Positions 1 through 8,812 of a DNA stretch of 64,000 nucleotides are shown in pieces; position 1 is the first letter of the stretch; every line of letters starts with the position of its first letter. Under the pieces are notes generated by a model, which was not told the origin of the DNA, did not search any database, and was given only the letters and a program-made list of their open reading frames with translations. The DNA comes from JACVRW01 sp034664125 (GTDB taxonomy: Bacteria; Actinomycetota; Thermoleophilia; Solirubrobacterales; Thermoleophilaceae), in contig JAXDIG010000015.1 in the NCBI GenBank assembly GCA_034664125.1, positions 22,491 through 86,490 on the forward strand, read 5' to 3'. The translations under genes and the position numbers were made by a program.

Positions 1-328
1 TCTCCTCGCCCTCGTGGAAGTCGATGGCGCGCCTTGTGTTCCCGTCAAGGCTGGAGTTGAAGAGGCCCGAAGGATCCTTGAGAGCCGCCCCTTTGGCGAA
101 GGTCATCTTCACGACGTTCTTGTAAGTCTCGCCTGTGCAGATCAGTCCGTCGTCCGACCACACCGGCACCCCTCTCCACTTCCACTCCTCGACGACTTCG
201 GGATCGGCTTCCTTGACCAAGGTACGGAGCCGGCTGAGCACCTTGCCCCGCCAGTCGCCCAGCTCCTTGATTCTCGCGTCTATCAGCTGAGAAGGAGACT
301 TGCTTTTCTGCGGCCCGCTCTTCTCCAT
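1..328 (-). CDS. DUF1801 (YdhG-like) family protein, 3' end outside window
   Basis: Reading leftward from the ATG at 328, 109 codons stay open to the window edge, so the C-terminus is missing. The N-terminal part has the usual plan of small DUF1801 proteins: a lysine-rich start, a helix (LIDARIKELGDWRG), a second helix with LSRLRTLVKEADPEVVEEWKW, then the strand pair RGVPVWSDDGLICTGE and YKNVVKMTFAKGA. Members of this family are small cytoplasmic proteins of about 110-150 residues with no settled function. A possible -10 hexamer TAGAAT lies on the minus strand at 382-387, about 55 bases upstream of the start. The family call rests on pattern recognition of the motif order only. Confidence 0.75.
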   Translation of the reverse strand, partial: MEKSGPQKSKSPSQLIDARIKELGDWRGKVLSRLRTLVKEADPEVVEEWKWRGVPVWSDDGLICTGETYKNVVKMTFAKGAALKDPSGLFNSSLDGNTRRAIDFHEGEE

Positions 329-663
329 GCCCGTTCCTCAGTCCCGAGGCTTTGATAAATGGGGTCACCGCCGCCGTGCCGATTCTACCTGGAGCTGCGT
401 TAACCAAAGCGCTCTCATGCGTACACGGTGCGGATCCCGCTATGCGATGGCTGGACGTTACGAGAGCGCGGTTCGAGCGCAGCGCGGGAGGCGCTGGCAC
501 GCCGTGCAGGACGGACGTTTACGAGGCGGTACGGTGGTGCTACGTACGCGCGCACAACCGAAGCCGGCAAGCGGCGGTTGTGGCCCTGCCGGGGCCATCG
601 GGTGCGGTGCGGCTCGCTTCGCGCCGCCGGGCCGTCGGTTGAAGCGTTGGCGCGGCGGGCGTC
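329..663. other. Divergent intergenic region, no gene seen
   Basis: This 335-base stretch separates the leftward DUF1801 gene from the rightward sensor kinase. Open frames here are short, overlap one another on both strands and lack family motifs, so I treat them as chance frames of GC-rich DNA. The only signal is a candidate minus-strand -10 (TAGAAT, 382-387) without a good -35. I see no RNA gene, repeat or terminator. Confidence 0.5.
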
Positions 664-3564
664 GTGAGCGGCTCGAGTTCGCCGTTGGACGCCGTGTTCG
701 TCGCCAAGGCACCTTCGGGCGAGATCACGTTCAGCAACCGGTATGCGGAGCGGGTGGTTGGGCGTTCGCCGGCGGAGATCGCGGACGACTTCCCGATGTT
801 CCATCTCGACGGTCGGCCGTATTCGCTCCCGGAGCGCCAGGTCCCGCGATCGATCGCGACCGGCGAGGAGATCGTCGACGAGGAGTTCTTCGGCCCCGGC
901 CTCGACGGGCATCGCGTCCGCTACCGCTGCAGCTGCTGGCCGGTGTATGACGACGGCGGCCAGATCGTCGCGGCGGTGGCTGTCACGCGCGACGTCACCG
1001 AGCAGAAGCGCCAGGAGGAGCGACTCACCTACCTCGCCGGGTTGTTGGAGAACACAGACGACGCCGTCGTCGCCTTGGATGCGGAGTGGTACGTGACGGT
1101 CTGGAACAAGGGCGCCGAGCGGATGTATGGCTGGACGGCGGATGAGGTGGTCGGTCGCCACACGCGCGAAGTCGCCCGTTTGGAGATGAGCTCCGAGCAG
1201 CGCGCCGAGACGCGGCGCGAGGCCGCTGAGACTGGACGCTGGCGCGGCGAGCTGGTCGCCTATCGCAAGGACGGCACTCCGCTTCCGGTCGAGCTTGTCA
1301 CGGTTGCTCTGAGGGGGAAGGGAGGGGAGGTCACCGGCTTCCTGGGCATCCACCGTGACATCGGCGAGCGCAGGCGGGCCGAGGAGGCGCTGCGGGAATC
1401 GCAGCGGCGCAGCGAGACGATCCTCGAGAGCATCACCGACGCCTTTGTCGCCGTCGATCGGGAGTGGCGCTTCACCTACCTCAACGAGCGGGCGCTGCGG
1501 CGCATGGAGTCCAGAAGCGGTAGGGAGCTCACGCGCGAGGACGTGCTCGGGCGGGGCATGTGGGAGATGTTCCCGGATGCCGTAGGAACAACGATCGAGC
1601 AGAAATACCGAGAAGCCATGCGCCAGCGACGCGAAGTCCAGTTCGAGACGTACTTCGCGCCGAGCGGCGAGTGGATCGAGGCCCACGCCTACCCGTCCGG
1701 GGCCGGCCTGTCGATCTACTATCGAGAAGTCTCGGAGCGCAAGCGCGCCGAGGATGAACGCGAGAGCAGAGCGCGCCAGCAGGGGGTTCTCGCCGAGCTC
1801 GGACTACGGGCCCTGGCCACCGATGACCTCCAGGGGCTGATGGACGAGGCCGTGGAGCTGGTCGCGCGGACGCTCGACGTCAAGTTCGCCGGGCTCGCGG
1901 AGGTGGCCCCTGGCGGCAAGCAGATCATCTTCCGCGCGGGGGTCGGTTGGCGGGAGGGCGTCGTCGGATGCCGTATCGAGCGCGAGGGGCGCGACTCTCT
2001 GATGGGATACACCCTGCGCGACCGGAAGCCGGTGATCGTCGAGGACATGGTCGCGGACGGGCGCTTCGCAGCCAGTTCGATCGGGCTGGAGCATGGGGCA
2101 GTGAGCGCGCTGAGCGTGATTGTCGCCACCCCGGATGAGCCGTTCGGGGCGCTCGCGGCGCTTTCCACGCACCGGCGGGCCTTCTCGCAGTTCGACGTCA
2201 GCTTCGTCCAGGCGGTCGCCAACGTCCTCGCGGGCGCTGTCGAGCGCACGCGAGCGCAGGAGCGTCTCGGCGAGGTGCGCGAGGCCGAGCGGCGGCGCCT
2301 GGCCCGCGACCTGCACGACGAGGCGCTCCAGGAGTTGACCTTCGCCCTGGCCGAAGCAGAACGTCGAGAACCTTCGGCGGGCGAACCGGGTCGACCTGAC
2401 CGGCTCGTGCCGGCGCTCAAGCGCGTTGGCGAGCATCTGCGCGGCGCGATCTACGACCTCCGTCTGGAAGCGCACGAAGGGCGCCCCTTCCCGGATCTGT
2501 TGGAGTCGCTGGTAGCGCTCCACGGCGCGATGGCCGTCGACTGCGCCGTGGAGCTCGACATTGAAGATGGGCTCCCGAGCGCTCCGCTCGGTAGCCGCGG
2601 CACGGAGATCTTGCGGCTGGTCGGCGAAGCGCTGACGAACGCCCGCCGCCATTCCGAGGCAGACACCGTTCGAGTCTCAGCCAGGGGCTCCCACGAGCGA
2701 ATTTGCATCGAGGTCTCTGACGACGGCCGCGGCTTCGACCCAGGCGACCAGCTCAGCCGATCCGCCGGAGCGGGCATCACGGGGATGCGGGAGCGGGTCG
2801 CGCTGCTGGACGGCGAGCTCGACATCAGAAGCCGGCCCGGCGCGGGCACGAAGATCCGCATCGAAATGCCGCTCGGCGAGGCTCGCGAGCGCGAACAGCG
2901 CCAGGTACGGGTCCTCCTGGTCGAAGACCACACCGCGGTCAGGCAGGCAATCGCCGCGATGTTCGCGCGGGAGCCCGACTTCGACGTGGTCGGGGAGGCA
3001 GGGTCGTTGGCGGAGGCGCGCGGAATGCTGCAAGAGATCGACGTCGCGGTGGTCGACCTCGGGCTGCCGGATGGCTACGGCGGCGAGCTGATCAAGGAGC
3101 TCTCAGACGTGAATCCGCGTGCCCAGGCGCTGGTGCTGAGCGCCAGCCTCGACCGGGCCGAAACCGCGCGGGCAATCGAGAGCGGCGCCGCCGGGACGCT
3201 CGACAAGACGGCGCAGCTGGACGAGGTGGTTGATGCGGTACGCCGCCTGCGGGCAGGGGAAACGCTCGTCCCGCTCGACGAGCTTCTCGAGCTGCTGCGC
3301 TTCGCCGGCCAGCAGCGCCGCCAAGAGCACCAGGACCGCGCCGCCATCGACCGTCTGACCCCCCGCGAGGTCGAGGTCCTGCAGGCGCTCGCCGAGGGGC
3401 TCGACAGCCAGGCGATCGCCGACCGCCTCTACATCAGCCTCCGCACGGAGCGCAACCACGTGGCCAGCATCCTCGCGAAGCTCGGCGTGCACTCCCAACT
3501 CCAAGCGCTGGTCTTCGCGATGCGCTACGGGGTCGTCGACGTCCCGCTGGACGCGCGCCGGTAG
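664..3564 (+). CDS. One-piece PAS-PAS-PAS-GAF histidine kinase with receiver and LuxR-type DNA-binding domains
   Basis: A 966-residue protein joining a NarX/DegS-type kinase to a NarL-type response regulator. Three PAS domains span roughly residues 7-117, 120-240 and 243-365 and a GAF domain 375-535. A HisKA_3 dimerisation helix follows, with RLARDLHDEALQEL and the phospho-accepting His at about residue 551. The ATPase domain (640-745) has N-box EALTNARRH, G-box DDGRGFDPG and GITGMRERV. The receiver (749-865) has the acidic pair in LLVEDH, phospho-acceptor Asp near 798 in VVDLGLPDG, and the Lys in GTLDKTAQ. The C-terminal HTH (893-960) reads LTPREVEVLQALAEGLDSQA and ends in LAKLGVHSQLQALVF. 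No membrane segment is seen, so sensing is probably cytoplasmic. Start is GTG at 664. Kinase and regulator are normally separate genes in this family; here the frame is continuous. Confidence 0.9.
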   Translation: MSGSSSPLDAVFVAKAPSGEITFSNRYAERVVGRSPAEIADDFPMFHLDGRPYSLPERQVPRSIATGEEIVDEEFFGPGLDGHRVRYRCSCWPVYDDGGQIVAAVAVTRDVTEQKRQEERLTYLAGLLENTDDAVVALDAEWYVTVWNKGAERMYGWTADEVVGRHTREVARLEMSSEQRAETRREAAETGRWRGELVAYRKDGTPLPVELVTVALRGKGGEVTGFLGIHRDIGERRRAEEALRESQRRSETILESITDAFVAVDREWRFTYLNERALRRMESRSGRELTREDVLGRGMWEMFPDAVGTTIEQKYREAMRQRREVQFETYFAPSGEWIEAHAYPSGAGLSIYYREVSERKRAEDERESRARQQGVLAELGLRALATDDLQGLMDEAVELVARTLDVKFAGLAEVAPGGKQIIFRAGVGWREGVVGCRIEREGRDSLMGYTLRDRKPVIVEDMVADGRFAASSIGLEHGAVSALSVIVATPDEPFGALAALSTHRRAFSQFDVSFVQAVANVLAGAVERTRAQERLGEVREAERRRLARDLHDEALQELTFALAEAERREPSAGEPGRPDRLVPALKRVGEHLRGAIYDLRLEAHEGRPFPDLLESLVALHGAMAVDCAVELDIEDGLPSAPLGSRGTEILRLVGEALTNARRHSEADTVRVSARGSHERICIEVSDDGRGFDPGDQLSRSAGAGITGMRERVALLDGELDIRSRPGAGTKIRIEMPLGEAREREQRQVRVLLVEDHTAVRQAIAAMFAREPDFDVVGEAGSLAEARGMLQEIDVAVVDLGLPDGYGGELIKELSDVNPRAQALVLSASLDRAETARAIESGAAGTLDKTAQLDEVVDAVRRLRAGETLVPLDELLELLRFAGQQRRQEHQDRAAIDRLTPREVEVLQALAEGLDSQAIADRLYISLRTERNHVASILAKLGVHSQLQALVFAMRYGVVDVPLDARR

Positions 3565-3779
3565 CGCACGTAGACGACGCGAGAGCCAAATGTCTGTGTC
3601 TCGACAAGCTCCAGGTCGATCGCTCTGGTGAGGGTACGGCGACGCAATCGCTCGGGTCGCCACACGCTCTCCGCGCCATTAGCAGGGGAATCGTTCCTAC
3701 TGCGACTTGGTGGCAACCTCTCTGTCAGGGTTCTCCGCCCTCTCTGCACCGCCGATACGAGATGGAGATGGCTCTACCG

Positions 3780-5084
3780 ATGGTCCGTTCGAAGGTCTGC
3801 CTTGCGCTCATGCTCGTCGTCGCGCTGCTCGCGACCGGCTGCAGCGTCGATACCAAGCCCGCCACCGATGTGACGTCCAACTCCGCGACGCTCGGCGCGG
3901 AGGTCCAGTGCTCCTTCGACGGCGCCGGGACGGTCTGGTGGGAGCTGCGTGAGGTGGGCACCTCGCAGTGGAAGCTCGTCAGCGGCACGCGCGACGTCTC
4001 GTGCGAGCCCGGCGGGCGGGACACCATCGCGCTGTCGAACACCGCCACCGGCCTGCGCGCGGGTGTCCACTACGAGTACCGGCTCGGCGCGGCGCCGCCG
4101 TCGGGCACCCCCGTGGTCTACACCGCGCCCGCTCGCTTCACCACGCAGGGGTTCAGCCCCGGCCTCGTTTCCTCGGCGGACCACCGGTACTCCGCGCAGG
4201 CCGCCAAGTCGCTCGGCGCCGATGTCGTGCGGGTCGAGTTCGCCATCGGCACCTCGCCCGCCGCCATGCGCGACAGCATCGCCGCGATCGCCGACAGTGG
4301 CGCTCGCCCGCTCCTGCTGGCGGGCTTCGAGGGACGCCTCCCGTCCCCGGAGGAGACGAGGAACCTCGCCACCTGGGCCTCAACGTTCGGCCCGGGCGGA
4401 AGCTTCTGGGCCGGCCGCTCCGACGGCCGGCTCGCGGTCCAGCAGATCGAGTTCGGCAACGAGACCTCATACGGCTACCAGTACGGCGACGACTACGCGG
4501 CGAACTCGTACAGCGCTCGCGCCGAGGCGTACGCCACCCGCTTCGCTCAGGCCTACTTCGCCGTCGCCGGGAGCGGCCACGACGTGGGCCTGCTCGCCCA
4601 GGCGGATGACGGCGGCAGCGGTTCCGCCAAGTGGGTCGACCACATGTTCGCCGCGGTGCCCAACCTCGACGAGCTCGTCGACGGGTGGACCGTCCATCCG
4701 TACGGGCCGCGCGGCATATGGAAGGCGAAGATGGACCGCCTGATCGCGCAGACCGCCGCCAACGGCGCTCCGGCCACGATTCCGATCGACATCACGGAGT
4801 ACGGGCTCAGCTCAGACGACGGGACGGGTCTGACGGACAACTACGGGTGGCCCGCCAATCAGACCTATGCGCAGGCGGCGTCGGCGCTCAGCTCCACCGT
4901 CGCCGGGATGCGCTTCGACGCGGCGATCGGCCCGCGGCTGAGGCTGTTCATGATCTACGCCGCCCACGACCTGAGCCCGTCGCGGGCGAACACCGAGCGG
5001 GAGCGGTACTTCGGTGTGCTGCGCAACAACCTCGCCGAGAAGGGCGCGTACTCGGCCGAGGTCCGCAAGCTGTTCGCCGAGTAG
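3780..5084 (+). CDS. Lipoprotein with a glycosidase-like (clan GH-A type) domain
   Basis: A secreted lipoprotein of about 434 residues. The ATG at 3780 was preferred to 3762 because it gives a compact signal peptide with a lipobox, LLATGC, Cys at residue 21. Residues 25-125 form a fibronectin/PapD-like beta domain with alternating Trp and Tyr strands. The rest looks like a TIM barrel: GADVVRVEFAIG, then QIEFGNETS with an Asn-Glu pair (Glu about 228), and DITEYGLSSDD (Glu about 340). An NE pair followed by a second Glu about 110 residues later fits acid/base and nucleophile in clan GH-A glycosidases. The substrate cannot be told from sequence. It stands alone, with a roughly 200-base gap upstream. 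Confidence 0.65.
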   Translation: MVRSKVCLALMLVVALLATGCSVDTKPATDVTSNSATLGAEVQCSFDGAGTVWWELREVGTSQWKLVSGTRDVSCEPGGRDTIALSNTATGLRAGVHYEYRLGAAPPSGTPVVYTAPARFTTQGFSPGLVSSADHRYSAQAAKSLGADVVRVEFAIGTSPAAMRDSIAAIADSGARPLLLAGFEGRLPSPEETRNLATWASTFGPGGSFWAGRSDGRLAVQQIEFGNETSYGYQYGDDYAANSYSARAEAYATRFAQAYFAVAGSGHDVGLLAQADDGGSGSAKWVDHMFAAVPNLDELVDGWTVHPYGPRGIWKAKMDRLIAQTAANGAPATIPIDITEYGLSSDDGTGLTDNYGWPANQTYAQAASALSSTVAGMRFDAAIGPRLRLFMIYAAHDLSPSRANTERERYFGVLRNNLAEKGAYSAEVRKLFAE

Positions 5085-5093
5085 CGCGACCGC

Positions 5094-5936
5094 CTAGACG
5101 AAGCGCTTCACGAACTCGAGCGCCTTGTCGGCGACCTCGCGCCACCCGCTGTCGATCGTCAGCGCGTGCCCGCGGTTCGGGATCCCGACGATCTCGGTCA
5201 CGCCCTGGTTGCGCTTCTGCTTCTTGAAGGAGCCATTCGCGATCGCCCACGGCACCGTGTGGTCCTTCTCGCCGGAGATGAGCAGCAGTGGCCCGCGGTC
5301 TGGGTTGGTGTTGTCCACCTTGGCCTCGGTCCAGGGGTTCAGGTTGGCGGTCGCCGCCTGGAACAACGGAGCGCCCGAAGCCGCGACGTGGAACTTCTCG
5401 TGGAGCTCCTTCGCCTCCTCCTCGCTGACCGCGTTGGCCCACCCGTAGCGGAACTGGTCCAGCGTGAGCGTGACGGCGCGGCCGCGGTTGGCGGGGTTCG
5501 CGAGCACCGGCATCGCGGCCCTCAGCGCGGAGATCGGCAGCGCCAGCACGCCGCGAAAGGGGGCCGGGTCGATGGCCACCGACGCCGCCGAGAGCCCGCG
5601 GCCGGCCATGATCTGGGCGAGCAGCCCGCCGAAGGAGTGCCCGACCACGGCCGGCTTCTTCGTCAGCTTCGAGATCACCTCTTCGGTGTGGTCGGCGACC
5701 TGCCCGACCGTCTTGCCCGCGAACACCTTGGGGTTGGCCCGCGCCTCCAAGACCGTCTCGGGATCGTCCGGCCAGCCGGGCGTGACCGGGGCGTAGCCGG
5801 CCACCTCGAACACGGCGGCCCACGGGTCCCAACTGCTCGGGAGCAGCCACAGGCCGTGGATGAAGACCACCGGCGTGCGTCCGGAGGCGTTCGCCTGCTC
5901 GATTTGCCGGTTCTCGCGCTCCGTGATCGTGGCCAT
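5094..5936 (-). CDS. Alpha/beta hydrolase
   Basis: A 280-residue cytoplasmic alpha/beta hydrolase. The oxyanion-hole strand is VVFIHGLWLLPSSW (about 23-36) and the nucleophile elbow is GHSFGG with Ser about 101. The acid is probably the Asp in LLISGEKDHTVP and the His lies in NRGHALTID near the C-terminus. The ATG at 5936 was chosen because it starts just before the hydrophilic N-terminal helix and leaves a 73-base gap to the divergent SRPBCC gene. Members of this group act on esters or small lipophilic substrates; nothing here fixes the substrate. It converges on the lipoprotein gene with a 9-base gap. Confidence 0.85.
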   Translation of the reverse strand: MATITERENRQIEQANASGRTPVVFIHGLWLLPSSWDPWAAVFEVAGYAPVTPGWPDDPETVLEARANPKVFAGKTVGQVADHTEEVISKLTKKPAVVGHSFGGLLAQIMAGRGLSAASVAIDPAPFRGVLALPISALRAAMPVLANPANRGRAVTLTLDQFRYGWANAVSEEEAKELHEKFHVAASGAPLFQAATANLNPWTEAKVDNTNPDRGPLLLISGEKDHTVPWAIANGSFKKQKRNQGVTEIVGIPNRGHALTIDSGWREVADKALEFVKRFV

Positions 5937-6009
5937 GGCCGCATCTTCGCCTATCCACCTCACCGCGATGTTGAGATGATCGGCCGCGCCCAACACCTGA
6001 GGAGGCCGC

Positions 6010-6453
6010 ATGGCGAATCGGTTTGATGTGACCACGGTTGTCGATCGTCCGATCGAGGAGGTCTTCGCCTTCCTCGCCGACGGCACGAACGACCCGAAGT
6101 TCAGTTCACGCGTGCTCGAGATCGCCAAGACGACCGACGGGCCGACCGGCGTCGGCACGGTCTACGCCAGCACCGTCAAGGACGGGGGCGTCAAGACGAA
6201 GCGGGAGTTCAAGATCACCGAGTTCGAGCCGCCGACGCGGATTCGCTGGACCGAGCAGTCGAAGAACCTCGTGACCGTCCCCGATGGCGGCTATGACCTC
6301 GTGCCCGATGGCGACGGGACCCGCGTGACCCTCTTCAACACGTTCGCGGGGCGCGGCGTGGGCAAGCTGATCGCCCCGACGGCCGCGAAGGCCGCCAGCA
6401 AGGGCGCCGACGACTTCGGGCAGGCCATCAAGGCGGCGGTCGAGGCCTCCTGA
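6010..6453 (+). CDS. SRPBCC (polyketide cyclase/START-like) family protein
   Basis: A 147-residue single-domain protein of the SRPBCC helix-grip fold, which binds hydrophobic ligands in a deep cavity. The N-terminal strand and helix ANRFDVTTVVDRPIEEVFAF and the D(G)TNDPKF turn are typical, followed by seven alternating strands and a C-terminal amphipathic helix. A strong ribosome site GAGGAGG ends about 5 bases before the ATG. It is divergent from the alpha/beta hydrolase, so the 73-base gap between them likely carries both promoters. The ligand is unknown. Confidence 0.85.
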   Translation: MANRFDVTTVVDRPIEEVFAFLADGTNDPKFSSRVLEIAKTTDGPTGVGTVYASTVKDGGVKTKREFKITEFEPPTRIRWTEQSKNLVTVPDGGYDLVPDGDGTRVTLFNTFAGRGVGKLIAPTAAKAASKGADDFGQAIKAAVEAS

Positions 6454-6472
6454 GTTATTCAGCATCGCTAGC

Positions 6473-7381
6473 GTGGCGGCCGTGACGACCGCCGCGATCG
6501 AGATCCAGGACCTGAGCAAGCGCTTCGGGAAGGTCCAGGCCGTCAAGGACCTGTCGTTCTCGGTCCAGGCCGGGCGGGTGACCGGCTTCCTGGGCCCCAA
6601 CGGCGCCGGCAAGAGCACCACCCTGCGGACCCTGCTCGGCCTCATTCGCCCCAACGGCGGCACCGCGACCTTCGGCGGCGCGCGCTACGAGCAGCTGCCG
6701 CACCCGAGCGCCCACGTCGGAGCGGTGCTGGAAGAGGCGAGCTTCCATCCCGGTCGCAGCGGCCGCAACCATCTGCGCGTGCTCGCCGCCGCCGGCAGCC
6801 ATCCCGAGTCGCGGGTGGGGGAGGTGCTCGAGCAGGTGGACCTGGCCGGCGCGGCCGACCGCCGCGTGAAGGGCTACTCGATGGGCATGCGCCAGCGGCT
6901 CGCCATCGCCGCGGCGCTGCTGGGCGATCCCGACGTGCTGATCCTCGACGAGCCCGCCAACGGCCTCGACCCGCCCGGCATCCGCTGGATGCGGGACCTG
7001 CTGCGCGCGGAGGCCGCCCGCGGGCGGGCCGTGCTCGTGTCGAGCCACCTGCTGAGCGAGGTCGCGCAGAGCGTGGACGACGTGGTCGTGATCTCGCACG
7101 GCGTCCTGCGCGGCAGCGGACCGCTGGCGAGCGTGCTCGGTGGGGGCGACGGTCCCGTCACGCGCGTGCGCGCGGCCGACGCCGACGGGCTCGCGCGGCT
7201 CTTGCGCGAGCGCAGCTACTTCGTGGAGGCGGACCCGTCCGGCGCGCTGCTGGTGCAGGGCGCGGCGCCCGAGGTCGTCGGCGAGGTCGCCGCCGAGCAT
7301 CGCGTCGCGCTCGCCGAGCTGGTGGCCGTATCGCGCTCGCTCGAGGATGCGTTCTTCGAGCTGACGGAGGCAGCCGGATGA
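6473..7381 (+). CDS. ABC transporter ATP-binding protein
   Basis: A 302-residue ATPase subunit of an ABC-2 type exporter. The nucleotide-binding domain covers residues 4-230: Walker A GPNGAGKST, ABC signature YSMGMRQRL, Walker B VLILDEPANGLD, and a switch His in VLVSSHLLSEV. The roughly 75-residue tail is the small C-terminal domain common in drug or bacitracin-type exporters. GTG at 6473 or 6482 could start it; neither has an obvious ribosome site. It overlaps the permease gene by 4 bases (ATGA), so the two are translated together. The substrate cannot be inferred. Confidence 0.92.
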   Translation: MAAVTTAAIEIQDLSKRFGKVQAVKDLSFSVQAGRVTGFLGPNGAGKSTTLRTLLGLIRPNGGTATFGGARYEQLPHPSAHVGAVLEEASFHPGRSGRNHLRVLAAAGSHPESRVGEVLEQVDLAGAADRRVKGYSMGMRQRLAIAAALLGDPDVLILDEPANGLDPPGIRWMRDLLRAEAARGRAVLVSSHLLSEVAQSVDDVVVISHGVLRGSGPLASVLGGGDGPVTRVRAADADGLARLLRERSYFVEADPSGALLVQGAAPEVVGEVAAEHRVALAELVAVSRSLEDAFFELTEAAG

Positions 7382-8121
7382 CCGCCCTGCTGCGCGCGGA
7401 GCTGCTGAAGCTGCGCACCACGCGCACGTTCATCGCGCTGACCGGCGTGGCGGTCGGCACCTCGCTGCTCATCTGCGTCCTGGTCAGCGTGTTGTCGGAG
7501 CCGACCCAGGAGTCCGTGCTCACCGACGTGTTCACCTCTGACACGAGCGCACTCTTCATCGTGATCCTGGCGATCGTCGGCATCACCGGGGAGTGGCGCC
7601 ACCGCACCATCACCAGCTCACTGCTGGCGGCCCCCGACCGGCTGCGCTTTCTCGCCGCCAAGACGCTCGCGTTCGCCGCGGCCGGGCTGGTGCTGTCGCT
7701 GCTGATCTCGATCGCCGTTGCGATCGTGGGCATGGTGATCCTGTCGGCGCGCGACCTGCCGACGCCCGAGCTGGGGGAGCTGGTGGGTCAGATCCTGCGC
7801 AACGCCGAGGTGGCGGCGCTGCTCGGCGCGTTGGGGCTGGCGCTCGGCACGCTCGTGCGCAACCAGCCGGTGGCGATCGTGGGAGTGCTCGTGCTCGCAT
7901 TCGTAATCGAGCCGACCCTCCTCGCGCTTGCCCCTGACGTCGGTCGCTTCGCGCCGTTCAGCGCGCTGTCGGCGTCGATCCAGCAGATCCCCGCCTCCGA
8001 CGTCGGCGCCGAGGACGCGAACCTGCTTTCTCCCGGGCTCGCCGTCCTGGTCATGCTCGCCTATATCGGCTCGGCCTTCGCAGTGGGCGCCGTGCTGCTG
8101 CGCCGCCGCGACCTGAACTAG
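7378..8121 (+). CDS. ABC-2 type transporter permease
   Basis: A 247-residue integral membrane protein with about six hydrophobic segments (first near residue 17, last ending at the C-terminal VGAVLLRRRDLN). The layout, with a cytoplasmic start MTALLRAELLKLRTTRT and the phrase ITGEWRHRTITSSLLA after the second helix, is typical of ABC-2 permeases of the NatB/YhgE type. It follows the ATPase with a 4-base overlap and forms the membrane part of the same exporter. Its stop overlaps the end of the convergent VOC gene by 4 bases. Confidence 0.9.
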   Translation: MTALLRAELLKLRTTRTFIALTGVAVGTSLLICVLVSVLSEPTQESVLTDVFTSDTSALFIVILAIVGITGEWRHRTITSSLLAAPDRLRFLAAKTLAFAAAGLVLSLLISIAVAIVGMVILSARDLPTPELGELVGQILRNAEVAALLGALGLALGTLVRNQPVAIVGVLVLAFVIEPTLLALAPDVGRFAPFSALSASIQQIPASDVGAEDANLLSPGLAVLVMLAYIGSAFAVGAVLLRRRDLN

Positions 8122-8459
8122 AGCGGCTCTCGGGCCAGCCCGAACGGGCTGCCCTCGGAGTCCCTGCAGATCGACCACGCCTCGCCGGGGTGGACGACGC
8201 TGCCGCCCAGCGCTTCGACTCGCTCGAGCACCGTGCCCATGTCGCTGACGGCGAAGTAGGGCAGCGAGAAGGTGTCGCCGGGGCCGCGCCCGCGGGCGTG
8301 GAGCCCGATCTGGGTGCCTTCGGCGTGCGTCTGCCAACCCTCTCCCTCGCCCTCGCGGCGATCCTCGAGCTCGACGGCGAGCACGCCTTCCCAGAACCTG
8401 CGGGCGCGCTCGACGTCGTCCGCGGGGAACTCGACGAGCGACAGGGGAGAAGGCGGCAT
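8118..8459 (-). CDS. VOC (glyoxalase/bleomycin resistance) family protein
   Basis: A 113-residue vicinal-oxygen-chelate protein with one beta-alpha-beta-beta-beta repeat pair: SLVEFPADDVERARRFWEGV opens the first module, YFAVSDMGTVLERVEALGG the second, and the end is SICRDSEGSPFGL. That is the small single-domain type found in many actinobacteria, usually dimeric. Metal ligands are not conserved clearly enough to predict an enzyme. ATG at 8459 was chosen; a GTG at 8465 is also in frame. It lies between the 275-bp repeat and the ABC permease. Confidence 0.85.
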   Translation of the reverse strand: MPPSPLSLVEFPADDVERARRFWEGVLAVELEDRREGEGEGWQTHAEGTQIGLHARGRGPGDTFSLPYFAVSDMGTVLERVEALGGSVVHPGEAWSICRDSEGSPFGLAREPL

Positions 8460-8500
8460 CGCCACGCACGATAACTAGCCGGCCGCCCCGCTTCTGTTCA

Positions 8501-8775
8501 GACAAACGTGGCTGAACGGCAGGCAAAGAGGTGCCGTGGGCCGTCGACGGGTGGACGACGGCGGTGCAAACGTCGCGTTCGCGGCAGCTGCGGCGAGCGT
8601 GGGCCGCGTTTGCCATCCCTGCCCGTCTCAAAGCGGCCCGCCCCGCGGCCGGAGCGCAGGGCGGGGCGGATCCGAGCGCGTATCCCGGCGAAAGGCGACC
8701 CACCCGCCGCGCAGCCGGGGGGTTGGGTGGATTGTGCATCCCAGCCCTTCCCCGCCGCTGTTTGCGCTTCGCGGC
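8501..8775 (+). repeat. 275-bp dispersed repeat, copy A (inverted relative to copy B at 27476-27750)
   Basis: By hand alignment this 275-base block matches the reverse complement of 27476-27750 at about 88% identity: roughly 30 mismatches and two single-base gaps that cancel, so both copies are exactly 275 bases. Both begin GACAAACGTG and end TTCGCGGC. Mismatches are scattered with no codon-position pattern and the one-base gaps break frames, so it looks non-coding. The longest identical runs include AAACGTCGCGTTCGCGGCAG and ATCCGAGCGCGTATCCCGGC. It fills the gap between the VOC gene and the sigma-factor partner gene. It carries no transposase. Confidence 0.9.
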
Positions 8776-8809
8776 GAGACAGACCAACGGCCACAAACAG
8801 CGGCCGTTC
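8754..8809. repeat. Nested inverted repeats at the end of repeat copy A
   Basis: A perfect 11-base inverted repeat, GCCGCTGTTTG (8754-8764) and CAAACAGCGGC (8794-8804), spans the right end of repeat copy A and its flank. A second one, AACGGCC and GGCCGTT (8787-8793 and 8803-8809), uses part of the same bases, so the two hairpins exclude each other. They sit directly after the stop of the leftward gene ending at 8813 and could stop its transcription, though no T-run follows. Copy B lacks the flanking half. Confidence 0.6.
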
Positions 8810-8812
8810 ATC

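Noticed and set aside
415..1686. Very long minus-strand open frame opposite the sensor kinase
   Set aside because: It is antisense to PAS domains with clear family motifs and is Arg/Ala/Leu-rich. In GC-rich genomes the opposite strand of a real gene is often open.
3525..3749. Minus-strand frame opposite the end of the kinase gene reading RAIDLELVETQTFGSRVVYV
   Set aside because: The stretch looks protein-like for about 35 residues but has no start with a ribosome site, runs into the kinase gene and has no recognisable domain. It may be a remnant, but the evidence is too thin.
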